Shown here piece by piece: positions 12,346 through 23,199 of a stretch of DNA of 64,000 bases (position 1 is its first letter; each line of letters opens with the position of its first letter). Origin of the DNA: Diphasiastrum complanatum. Taxonomy: Eukaryota > Streptophyta > Lycopodiopsida > Lycopodiales > Lycopodiaceae. The translations under genes and the position numbers were made by a program. A model generated the notes under the pieces. That model saw only the letters and a program-made list of their open reading frames with translations. It did no database searches and was not told where the DNA came from. The stretch spans positions 54,401,612-54,465,611 of the forward strand of contig CM055095.1 of assembly GCA_029204225.1 (NCBI GenBank), written 5' to 3'.

Positions 12346-12397
12346 ACATACATTCAAATTTTTAGGAACCAGCACATCCCATCTCCCTTGCAACCAG

Positions 12398-12655
12398 ATG
12401 ACAGCGACAATAAATGCCCTCTCACCGAAGCCATTCGCACCTCAACGAAGTGCAAAGCTGAAGCGTTTTCTGGCGACGATCTGCGATGAACTTTCTACTC
12501 TTGACACCGATCCTAGCGCTCGATTATTCAATCCATCCGTCATCATCTTCACACCATCTCCCCATTGTTATCACTCCCTTATGAGCGCCATCACCCAAAT
12601 CTTCAACACAAACGTCACCGACAGAATACCTTATCTCTCAAGTTTTGCATGCTGA
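12398..12655 (+). CDS. hypothetical 85-residue ORF 3' of gypsy B
   Basis: The ORF starts at an ATG and is not repetitive. The product has a basic N-terminus (PQRSAKLKRFLATICDEL) and a helical C-terminal part. I recognise no family. It ends where a polypurine tract begins (gaggggcag), so it may be the last coding segment of gypsy element B, or a fragment of a larger 3' ORF whose earlier part became the minisatellite. Expression is doubtful. Confidence 0.3.
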   Translation: MTATINALSPKPFAPQRSAKLKRFLATICDELSTLDTDPSARLFNPSVIIFTPSPHCYHSLMSAITQIFNTNVTDRIPYLSSFAC

Positions 12656-12674
12656 GGGGCAGTGTCACATGAGC
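12654..12674 (+). promoter_or_regulatory. candidate polypurine tract and LTR start (element B)
   Basis: gaggggcag followed by TGTCACATGAGC has the form of a gypsy polypurine tract and LTR 5' end, with the LTR starting at 12,663. It is placed correctly for the plus-strand element B. No matching second LTR is seen in the window, so the call rests on the motif alone. Confidence 0.4.
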
Positions 12675-12959
12675 ACTTATCATGCTCCTGTCACACTATT
12701 GAACATCCTACAATCACAATCACACACCATACACCTTCAACCTGCTTCATCCCTGACAGATACACATCCATAACATTAAAAACATTGTCAAACACCTCCA
12801 CTTCCTCCTATTCCACTCGCCATTTTCTTCACTCAACCTCACTTTGTTCACCCACCTTCACTTCATCACCCACACCGCTCTACCCAACACAACCATCTTC
12901 CACATAACCCCCTTTCCAAACCCATTCATACATCCCTTCCCCCACACTTTCTGAACCAT

Positions 12960-13145
12960 TCTGCACCGCCACTTCCCATCTCAACCGAAGCCACTGCATT
13001 AGATCTCAACCGGAGCCCAACCTTTTCCATCTCAACCGAAGCCACTCCATCAGATCTCAACCGGAGCCCAACCTTTCCCATCTCAACTGAAGCCACTCCA
13101 TCAGATCTCAACCGGAGCCCAACCTTTCCCATCTCAACTGAAGCA
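12960..13145 (+). repeat. ~51-bp tandem repeat with the GATCTCAACCGGAGC core
   Basis: About three and a half copies of aactgaagccactccatcagatctcaaccggagcccaacctttcccatct are present. The internal GATCTCAACCGGAGC matches the core of the arrays at 11.7-12.35 kb and, inverted, at 0.24-0.89 kb. Confidence 0.88.
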
Positions 13146-13177
13146 ATTTTTCTAGATCCCTCCTTCTTCCATTTTCC

Positions 13178-14556
13178 AGTTCGTCCACAACATCACAACA
13201 ACACTCGTCACCCTCACATGTCATTGACGGGGTTGATGGAGCAACTACATCCACACTGGCACCTGACATGACAGCACCTCAAGGCCCACCAAGTCAGCCA
13301 GATGAGGCCACCACTCCACCCACACTGATTACAATGCCAATGCCACCAACATCACCATTGGCACAAGTTTTGGGAGGGGGAGGAGTGGGGATATCCAGTC
13401 CCCAAGACACGGGAACAGCCTAGGCCCAGCAAGTCCACATATTGGACACATCTCAATATTTTGATGCTGCGGACCTGATGGAGATAAGTGACGACGAACC
13501 AAAAAAGGGAAAGTAGCCATGAAGAAGTCAAACACCTCCACCTCCACCTCCACCTCCATTTTCAGTTCTAACACCACACCTATTTTTTGGTTTAGCCTCA
13601 CCATCCCACATCCCAGATCAGTACCCAACCCTCTCTAACCTTGAAAAGCTCACTGAAGCAGCCAAACGCTCAATGATTGGCCTATCCGAAACGAGCTACC
13701 ACATGCATTGGTTGGTGAGCCAACATCAAGTTCTAGAGAGCAAGGTCCAACATCAAGACCAAGAGATTGCACGATATCAAAGGATGGCCAAAGAAAAAAA
13801 AAAAAAGAGGCAGTAGAAAGTAGATCCGTGATGGCCGGGTAGAAAACCACCTTGGAAGAGGTCCAGCAGCAACTGAAGCACCAAATGGTCCAAATCGACC
13901 AAGGATGAGACAGATCATCGGGTGCAATGATAATCAATACTCCTCTAGTCAAGCCCGAGGACATTCAAATCCAAGCCCCACAAGCCTCAGCCATACGGAT
14001 GGAGAAATACACAAGGCTGATCCAAGAGCGAGAGGCCGATAAAAAGAATTTTGAAAACATTGTGGCAAAACAAGAGAAGATCATCCTGGAGTCCCAGAAG
14101 CAGCTTGAAGAAACAACGAAGGCCCTACAACAAGTCTTGGACAAGGTGAACCAATTATGGGACACGGCTTGCAAGGCCCAAGCAGGTGCTCACGTAACGA
14201 AGCCACGGGACGATGATGAGAATGATAGAGCAGGGAATCATGACGGGCAAACCCACCGATCAGACGGTAGCTCAAGATCGGGTGGCCAGAGAGCCGGTGC
14301 TGCTTCCATGAGCTTTCTCCAACCCCCTCCCACCTTTAACCCTTCCTCCTACTCCGCATTTAATTTCTCTGAAACATTCATTCCAACTTACCCAATTCTT
14401 CCATCTCCCCTTTCTTCATCACCTCCTAGTCAAATAATGGGCCCATCAAAAGGTCCAGCTGACACCCACAAAGCCCGATGGGACGAGTTCCTCCAACAAA
14501 TCCACTCCCCCGGTGCTGCGTATAACTTATTATTTCCGCCTCCTCCTAAACCGTGA
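13178..14556 (+). pseudogene. decayed ORF with coiled coil, 3' of gypsy B
   Basis: One long reading with one frame shift at the poly-A run near 13,795. The first part is Pro/Ser/Thr-rich with an acidic patch (LMEISDDEPKKGK). A helical part follows (LEKLTEAAKRSMIGLSET, SKVQHQDQEIARYQRM), then a heptad-like coiled coil at 14,000-14,160 (ESQKQLEETTKALQQVLDKV), and a Ser/Pro-rich C-terminus ending near 14,556. In-frame stops are TAG and TGA, mostly where CAG or CGA would suit. No family is recognised. It may be a gag-like or accessory ORF of a gypsy element, or the gag of a separate one. It lies beyond the candidate LTR start of element B, so its ownership is unclear. Confidence 0.45.
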
Positions 14557-14895
14557 CTCGAAGCTTCACTCGAAGCTTAAATGCAAACATGCAATTGCTC
14601 GCTCTTTAAACGCTCGCTCTCTCTCTTTTTGAATATTTTTGTCACATGCATAAGCAATTAAAAAATAACACTATATTACACAATTGAACCATTATTATAA
14701 GCAAATTCAGACATACAATTATTATCAAACACTATCTAGTCATCTACTACTATAAATCTTAATCAAAACACACACACATACTCTCTCTCTCTCTCTAAAA
14801 ATCCAATATAAATTCTATCAAACACTATTTATTTTTCTATCACTTTTAAATACCCTAAACTAATGCATAATACAAAACAAACACACACACACACA

Positions 14896-14949
<54 letters not shown>

Positions 14950-15061
14950 TTAAATTCAAAATGCAAAACACAACACATACACACTTCCTCTCTCCGATCC
15001 CCCCCCTCTCTCTCAAATTTTAAATCTTAAATCAATGTAAAATGCTAAACATGTTCAATCA

Positions 15062-15155
<94 letters not shown>

Positions 15156-15660
15156 CTTAGTCCTAAATAAATATAAATCTAACAATCTATTACTACCATA
15201 GACTATGTATTTATCTATAATCTTAAATTTTAAATCAATGCAAAATGTTAAACACACACACACATCATTTTTTTTTCTCTCTCACACACACATTATAAAT
15301 TTAACAATCGATTACTACCCAACACTATTGATATCTATTTGTCTATTAACTTAAATTATAGATCAATGCAAATTTCAAAACACATACACATCCTCTCAAA
15401 CACACATACACTATCTTAAATAATTCTAACAATCTATTAATAACAACATTTATAATTTTATATCAAACACTATTTATTTATCTATCACTCTTAAATACCC
15501 TAAACTAATGCATAATACAAAACACTTTGCTACATTGGCTGACCGACGTCGCCAGCTTATTAACAACCCTAAAACAGCTGGACAACCAAATATCCCAAAG
15601 GCGGTTGGCGGTTACCAACTTTGTCCATATGAAAAGACTGGTGTAAATAGCATTAAAGGC
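14557..15660. repeat. CT/CA microsatellites in an AT-rich repeat
   Basis: (CT)n tracts lie at about 14,780-14,797, 14,900-14,946 and 15,064-15,150, and (CA)n at 14,880-14,896. They are separated by recurring AT-rich segments such as ctatcacttttaaataccctaaactaatgcataatacaaaac (near 14,840 and 15,485). A 39-codon open tail at 15,527-15,646 (ends TNFVHMKRLV) might be a displaced remnant of the preceding ORF. ORFs of repeated Arg-Glu here are microsatellite artefacts. Confidence 0.85.
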
Positions 15661-15693
15661 TTGTAAGATATTTTTTCTCGACACTTGTAAATC

Positions 15694-15719
15694 TATATAT
15701 ATATATATATATATATATA
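15694..15719. repeat. (AT)n microsatellite
   Basis: An uninterrupted run of about 12 AT dinucleotides lies just upstream of the LTR/PBS of the copia fragment at 15.9 kb. Confidence 0.95.
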
Positions 15720-15724
15720 CATAC

Positions 15725-15933
15725 TAGTAAAGAGTGCCCATCGTTGATGGGCAATGGCGGCCGATCTAGGCGACGACCGATGATTTGGAAATTCAGTATG
15801 TCCTCGTTGATGGGTGGAAGATGTATGTGTGTACGTGGCCGAAGTGGGTTTCCGTTCCTACACGCCACGCGCAATCCTTGAGCTTCCGTTGCTGCTCATG
15901 CCCACACACAAATTTACGACATGGTATCAGAGC
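15725..15933 (+). mobile_element. copia J: 5' LTR end and primer-binding site
   Basis: TGGTATCAGAGC at 15,922-15,933 is the standard plant copia primer-binding site, complementary to initiator Met-tRNA. The preceding base pair is CA, the expected LTR end (15,921). The LTR start is not resolved. It contains the perfect hairpin TGCCCATC-gtt-GATGGGCA near 15,736-15,755. Confidence 0.75.
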
Positions 15934-15989
15934 GGGCATTTCAGTAATCTGCATTTCTATTGCGGATTATCAGTCTTGTTTCTATCAAG

Positions 15990-16465
15990 ATGTCTTTCTA
16001 GCAAACGCGCAGCCAACAATATTCCAACAATCATTGTTTCTACCAATGAACTCGTTCAACCAGAATGGCCATCATCTAGTCCATCTCTCATTGACAAACT
16101 CGATGGAGATAACTACCATCTCTGGAAATTCAAGATGAAGGTTATACTTCTAGCCAAAGAACTGTGGGACATCGTTGATGGCACAGAGATCAAACCAGAA
16201 GGTGATGCAACCATCATCGCCAAGTGGATTGAGAGATGGCAAATCATTTGCCATGATCACCTTCAACATCAAGGATACTCAGATCAACCACATATGTGCT
16301 GTTCAGATGGCTAAGGATGCATGGGATATCCTAGCAACTCTCTACGACATTAGAGACGTTACTTCCAAACTTCATCTGAGAAAGAAATTCTTCACCCTCA
16401 ACACAGCCCTTGAACAACCGATACTTCGAATAGTTACCGAACTATCGAATGTCTACAAGCGTTGA
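15990..16465 (+). pseudogene. copia J gag (UBN2/DUF4219 type) fragment
   Basis: After the primer site the frame gives LIDKLDGDNYHLWKFKMKV and LWDIVDGTEIKPEGD, the N-terminal gag motif (LxGxNYxxWKxxM). A frameshift near 16,200 moves to the frame with AKDAWDILATLYD and VTSKLHLRKKFFTLN, the UBN2-type gag helix region. The element stops at about 16,465, with no protease, integrase or RT following, so it is a 5' truncated remnant. The minus-strand gag at 38.85-39.27 kb is clearly related. Confidence 0.85.
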
Positions 16466-16469
16466 AACG

Positions 16470-17922
<1,453 letters not shown>

Positions 17923-18907
17923 GATATAAAAGATTGTGAGCATCTTTGCGTGCTCGTTAAAAACCGAAGAAAAAAAGTCTTGCAATTTAAAATGATATCA
18001 AAACAACGGAGTGTTTATCTCAAAGGCACCTAGAAGATACTCATCATCCTGGAGAGAATCAACACAATAGCTTATCACTCTTGTGAAAAAGCTTAAAATA
18101 AAAGCAAAAGAGAGAGAAGCAAAAGAAGCCGTGTATTTTGAAAGGCATGTACAAAACTGTGTTATGAAAATTAGCAAGGTGATATGAAAGCATCTTTGCG
18201 GTGCACATTGGAAAATGAAATAAGAAAACATTATTGCAATTTAGAATGATTAAAATAGCTCATTTGTCAACTCAAACTCACCATAAATAGACACATTATC
18301 ACTATAGCGTCAAAGTTAAACAAGGTGACCGAAAAGATCATGAAGAAGCTTTGTTGCACACGTGTACGAACAAATTTAAAAGATCATCCAAATCGATGAC
18401 AATGAAAAAAACAAAAGCAATTGCAATTTAAAACAATCTAAGAGGATGAATTTACTAGTCAAGCTCATGTAGCTAAGGTAGGTCATCTTTTTGTATATCG
18501 TCACAATAGCTCGCTAGTACTGCGACATAAGTAAAAAAAATTTGGGACTACGCTCATTTTTTAGAATAACAATCCTATTAGCTAAAAATTTCAGCTTCTC
18601 ACTTTTGGCAAGGCTAAAAAGAAATTGTGCAAAGGTAGTTGTTTGATGGGCAATGTCAAAGCTTCAATATTAGGTGGGTATTGAAATTTTCAATACTAAT
18701 CAAATCTTGGTATTACAATAATTCATTTTATTTTATTTAGTCAAGTGTTAATCTAAGCAGGTTTTACGAGTAGCCAGGTGATATCACCTGACTTGTATTG
18801 TGAGGGTGATAATAGCCGGTTACATCATGAGTATAGATATATAGAAATTGCTAAAGTCACATGTCTTGTTAAAGATATGCTTTTTATTGAAAGGCATAAG
18901 ATTTTTG

Positions 18908-19057
18908 AAATGCAATATGTGGCCATCCTAGTGGAGTGAATGGGTAGAGCTGTTGAGTGCCACCGGAAAGGTACAGTTCTAATCTTGACCACTGTGTAGT
19001 GACATCTAAGGAGGTTATTGCCTAACAAGTATGCAAAAAAAAAAAATGCAATATGTG
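18908..19057 (+). mobile_element. SINE-like insertion with 14-bp target-site duplication
   Basis: aaatgcaatatgtg occurs at 18,908-18,921 and again at 19,044-19,057. Between them lies a ~122-bp body that ends in an A-run (12-13 A's, partly shared with the duplication). The body has an A-box-like stretch (agtgaatgggtagagctgttg) and a B-box-like stretch (ggtacagttctaatcttg), as expected of a tRNA-derived pol III promoter. The small size, A-tail and flanking direct repeat are those of a SINE moved by a LINE enzyme. The family is not identified. Confidence 0.75.
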
Positions 19058-19194
19058 CTTGATTTGAAGCTAGATATTTTAAAGATAAAATGTATTATAC
19101 TTTGAGTAGCAAGATTTGATAATAGATTGACATTAAGGAAAATTCATAATTTTTGCCCCTTGTCCAAGTATCAATGACTATTCACTAGACCAAA

Positions 19195-19665
19195 ACCAGC
19201 ATTATAGCATATATATCCTAGTGTCACAAAATCATATACCAATAGTGTTTACTCTTTGATTACTCAAGTATATATGAGTATTGACTAGACCAAAAGTCAT
19301 ACATTTTTGTGATTACTCAAGTATATATGAGTATTGACTACACCAAAAGCAATGTATTGTTTTGATTAATGAAGTATATATGAGTATGTGAGATATAGAT
19401 CTCAGCGTCACAAAATCATATGTCACTCAGGTCTTTCTTTGGTTACGCGCAAATACTATAGATCTTAGTGTCACAAAAATCATACATTAGTTGGGTCTAT
19501 TCTTTGATAACGTGGGTATAGTATAGATCTTAGTGTGACAAAATCATATATCAGTCGGGTCTATTCATTGATTATGTGGGTATGATATACATCTCATTGT
19601 AACAAAATCATATATCACTCGGGTCAGATCGGGTCCATTCTTTGATTACGCGGGTTATACCCCGA
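19195..19665. repeat. ~70-bp degenerate tandem repeat
   Basis: About five to six copies of a unit like tagatcttagtgtcacaaaatcatatatcagtcgggtctattctttgattacgtgggtatagta. The first two copies diverge into a shorter unit containing attactcaagtatatatgagtattgac. Confidence 0.8.
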
Positions 19666-19927
19666 ACCAAGGTACCCCCAAGTTCTAACAAAGAAATCTC
19701 TGGAAAGGCTTGTAGGCCATAGCAAGCCAAGTGGCATAGCCGGCGTGTGTAGAAGAGTTTCATAACTTCGTGGCAATATTGTATTTTATATTTTACAATT
19801 TTCTTTTGCCCTCTGTGTTATTGTATTGCATTTTGGATACTCGTCATACCCGGCGGATTCGTAAGGCTTATCGATACGACAGTCTGACCCAGCTTTGCCA
19901 TTTGGCATATATCGAATGGACAGCACG

Positions 19928-20112
19928 GACACGTGGCAGAAATCTGAAGGTCGCTGGATGTCATTAAGATACAAGGAGGGACGATCGAGACATCCAGCCA
20001 AGTGACTAGGTACATTCGGTGGGGCTTAATGACGCGGAAAGAGGTGCGGTCGGATTTTTGCCACGTGGCACGATGCCAGTTGCACAGAGATAAGAGGAGG
20101 AACGTGGCAAGA
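19928..20112 (+). promoter_or_regulatory. G-box/ABRE-like cluster upstream of PLATZ gene 1
   Basis: Three ACGTGGCA motifs: gacACGTGGCAgaaatctgaagg (about 19,930), gccACGTGGCAcgatgcc (about 20,062; the core CACGTG is a full G-box) and gaACGTGGCAagatctgaagg (about 20,102). The first and third share the extension ATCTGAAGG. Such sites bind bZIP/bHLH factors in plants. They lie about 1.3-1.5 kb before the PLATZ start codon. Function is inferred. Confidence 0.45.
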
Positions 20113-20389
20113 TCTGAAGGGGTGTTGAGGATCCAACGGTGGTGGGGGTTCGAGTCATGGCTTGGAGGGGGTGTGGGTTGGAGAGGGAAGCACTTACACT
20201 TGGAATTGGACTGATTCTAGTAGTGTTGAGAGCTCAGAAGTTTCGGTTGCTTTGCCGATCCAAGAAGAAAAGGAGAGCAAAGCAAGGAAAAAGGAAAGGA
20301 AAAAGGAAAGGAAAAGGAAAGAACTGTATTGTTGAATCCTTGTTTTCTTTGTTTCTTTTGTTGCTAGCTTTCTGCATTTGTGCACATAT

Positions 20390-20945
20390 GTGTGTGATCC
20401 AAGGCAGAGAAATTGGGGTGAATTCTGAAGGTTGTGTGATCAAAGGCTGAGGAATGGGGGTGAATTCTGAGGGTTGTGTGATCAAAGGGAGGAATTGGGG
20501 TGAATTCTGAGGTTGTGTGACCCAAGGCAGAGCAATTGGGTGAATTCTGAAGGTTGTGTGATCCAAGGCAGAGCAATTGGGGTGAATTCTGAAGGTTGTC
20601 TGATCCTAGGCAGAGAAATTGGGTGAATTCTGAAGGTTGTGTGATCCTAGGCAGAGCAATTGGGTGTATTCTGAAGGTTGTGTGATCCAAGACAGAGCAA
20701 TTGGGGTGAATTCTGAAAATTGTGTGATCCAAGGCAGAGCAATTGGGGTGATTCTTGAAGGTTGTGTGATCCAAGGCAGAGCAATTGGGGTGAATTCTGA
20801 AGGTTGGGTGATCCTAGGCAGAGAAATTGGGTGAATTCTGAAGGTTGTGTGATCCAAGGCAGAGCAATTGGGGTGAATTCTGAAGCTGTGTGATCGAAGG
20901 CACCGAAATTGGGGTGAATTAAGAGGGTTGGGTGATAGAAGGCCT
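20390..20945 (+). repeat. ~43-bp minisatellite upstream of PLATZ gene 1
   Basis: About thirteen copies of tgtgtgatccaaggcagagcaattggggtgaattctgaaggt, with 42-44-bp spacing. Open frames on both strands arise only from the repeat. The array ends where homology with the second PLATZ locus begins (about 20,975). It could be inside the transcribed leader or the promoter. Confidence 0.93.
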
Positions 20946-20974
20946 CATTGAGAAGGTTGTGTGAAAGAGAAGCG

Positions 20975-23195
20975 AGGAGGCGGGTGTGGAAGCCTTTTGC
21001 TTGGTGCACAAGCCATTTGCTCGCCTAATGTCGTTAGACGCGCTTATTGTCAAACTACTGAATAGCGTGTTGCATTGCTGCACTCATTCTTATCTTGGCT
21101 TGTGGAACGCAAATTCTCTCAAATGTCATTAGCACTAAATGGCAGCTACACTGAACTGGGTTTCAAGTTTATCAGTCAGCATGTTATCTGTTTGCTCTTT
21201 TTAGGAATTGACGGAGGCTCAATTCATAGCATCTAAAGCTAATAGGAGTTGTAGGAGTAGCAAAGTTGCCATAAGTAGCTTCAATAGAGCTCATTGGGTT
21301 GAATTGTTTGAGCACCAATTGCCCTTTGATCATCTATTTCTGTGTTGGGCTCGCAAGTTTTGGAGCATTGGCGCTGGGATCGTGTGGAAATTGGAAATAA
21401 GGAGCCCCGAATTTTGTACCCATTTTGTTTGCTTGGCGCGTCATGGCGATACCCAAAAAGGAGGGGCCGGAATGGCTCCGTCTATTCCTGGCCGGACACT
21501 ATTTCTCGCACTGCAAGCATCACGTGTCAGGAAAAAGTGAGAAGAATCATTTCTGCATAGACTGCGTGCAAGGTCCGCTATGTTCTTCTGGATTACACAG
21601 TCATGCAAGCCACAACACATTACAGGTCAGAAGAGCTTCTCACATGGACGCTGTGAGAATCAATGACATACAGAATTACCTGGATGTGTCTAACATTCAG
21701 GCATACACAATCAATGGTGCCAAAATAATATTTCTGCTGAGCAGGCCTCACTCCAAGATAGGCAAGGCAGGATTCAGCTCCTGTGAGATTTGTGAGCGAA
21801 GCATTGCTGATCCGGTTCGATTTTGCTCCATAGCCTGCAAATTAGTGTGCGCTAAGCAGAATCTGGATGATACCTCTCTATCACTGTCTCTGGGATTTGA
21901 ATGTTTGGAAGCACAGACTATGAATGCAGGAGAAGGGAGTTATTTGTATAAAGAGGGACCCAACACTCCCCCTATGTCGTGTGATTATGAGAATGAAACG
22001 CACAATTTTGGCTCTGCAACTCCCAAGTCAATGAAGAGGCTGATGCTTGGGCAACGGCAGAAGGCCAAGCTTCACAAATCGAGCGGAAACTTCAAGAGGA
22101 TTGTTTCTCCTTCGTCACCTAATTCCTTGTCATCAATTGATAAAGGTTTTTATGCTACTACTTTGGATACAGCTCCCAACCGAAAGCTCAAGCCTTTGGC
22201 GACACCAGGATTGATGCCGGAGAGTAGCTGTTTTGCTCCTTCAACACCAGAAAGTGTTGAATTCTTGAGCTTCAGAGCACGACCAAGAAAGGGAACTCCG
22301 CATAGAGCTCCTCTGTCTTGATGCTTAACACCTCTGTGCTAGGTATATAGATTTTGCAAGTCTTGCCAGCATTCTCTTCTTTTTCGAGCACACATCATGC
22401 CTATGCCTTTTCTCTTTGTCTTGAAGAACTGCGCAAATGCCTCTCTCTTTCTTAATGAATGGTTGATCAATCAGATGAACCTTGAGCTTTTATTGAAGCT
22501 TCTGGCACATCATAAGTAAACTAAGCCAGATTCATAAATTTGCTTGCACTTCCATGACAAGCCTATGCTCTTGAGAATGTCCAAATTGAGACAGGCATTT
22601 GTCTGCAGGAAGTTTGCAACTTAAGCCTACTGTTTTTGCTCGCTATTGCAGCTGGAATGGAGCATATGAAGACATTGTAATTACCCAAAACCTTTCTCGT
22701 ACTTTTCTGTAATTCGCTTTCGAAGCCCACCCAGGTTCAGGAACAAATATGAACAGGATGTAGTTTGATATCATTGTAGTTAGTGTGGTAGCTTAGGATT
22801 TCTGTTCCAAGCAAGGTGGTTGCATGCAGCAGTCTGGCTTGAGAACTGCAAACTGTGAATATCAGCTCTGGATAGAGTTCTATCTTTACACTCAGGTACA
22901 TAGAAATGTCCATTCTTTTTAATAAAGCAGCAATTGCTGTTGTATATCTGTGCATGCATCAAGCCCTGTCAAGGGACTTTAGTTTCCCCACATCATTTGG
23001 TAAAATCCTTCACAGCATGTATAGTTCAAATTTTATATGTTCGTTGTAGTAATTCTCCTGTATGCAACGCAATGTGGCAAGTAGTGCACCATCACAAACT
23101 TGTAGTTTGATTGTATGTCTGCTGTTTTTGCTTTTGGTATCTACTGGAATTACTTTGTCAATCAGGAAAGTTCCATCAAAATTTTGCCTGTGCAA
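20975..23195 (+). repeat. segmental duplication, copy 1
   Basis: Sequence from the end of the minisatellite, through PLATZ gene 1, to about 23,195 matches 46,095-48,275. Upstream, 'acaagccatttgct' and 'gggtttcaag' match. The coding region matches, and so do 3' blocks such as 'ttgcatgcagcagtc' and 'cccacatcatttgg'. UTRs and flanks are duplicated, so this is a DNA-level duplication and not a retrocopy of one gene from the other. Confidence 0.85.
21443..22321 (+). CDS. PLATZ-family zinc-binding transcription factor, copy 1
   Basis: A 292-residue protein in one uninterrupted exon. I chose the ATG at 21,443 (MAIPKKEGPEWL) because it matches the start of the paralogue and of PLATZ proteins generally. 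An earlier ATG six codons upstream is less likely. PLATZ domain: CKHH then FCIDC, C and paired His (about residues 24-60), LQVRRASHMDAVRINDIQNY, VSNIQAYTINGAKIIFLLSR, and CEICERSIADPVRFCSIAC (C-x2-C-x10-C-x3-C). The C-terminus has the conserved RPRKGTPHRAPLS. PLATZ proteins are plant-specific nuclear proteins that bind A/T-rich DNA and zinc and often repress transcription. The middle (about 165-270) is Ser/Pro-rich and variable. Many angiosperm PLATZ genes have introns; none is seen in this CDS. A polyadenylation-type AATAAA lies near 22,921. Confidence 0.93.
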   Translation: MAIPKKEGPEWLRLFLAGHYFSHCKHHVSGKSEKNHFCIDCVQGPLCSSGLHSHASHNTLQVRRASHMDAVRINDIQNYLDVSNIQAYTINGAKIIFLLSRPHSKIGKAGFSSCEICERSIADPVRFCSIACKLVCAKQNLDDTSLSLSLGFECLEAQTMNAGEGSYLYKEGPNTPPMSCDYENETHNFGSATPKSMKRLMLGQRQKAKLHKSSGNFKRIVSPSSPNSLSSIDKGFYATTLDTAPNRKLKPLATPGLMPESSCFAPSTPESVEFLSFRARPRKGTPHRAPLS

Positions 23196-23199
23196 CTTT

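Noticed and set aside
15045-15263. Arg-Glu or Ser-Leu repeat proteins at this and other GA/CT tracts
   Set aside because: Pure dinucleotide repeats give open frames by chance in every phase.
20390-20945. CRISPR-like array
   Set aside because: Units are contiguous without unique spacers, and the window is eukaryotic.
20234-21009. Overlapping open frames of 80-136 codons on both strands
   Set aside because: All arise from the 43-bp repeat (recurring HTTFRIHPIALP-like peptides).
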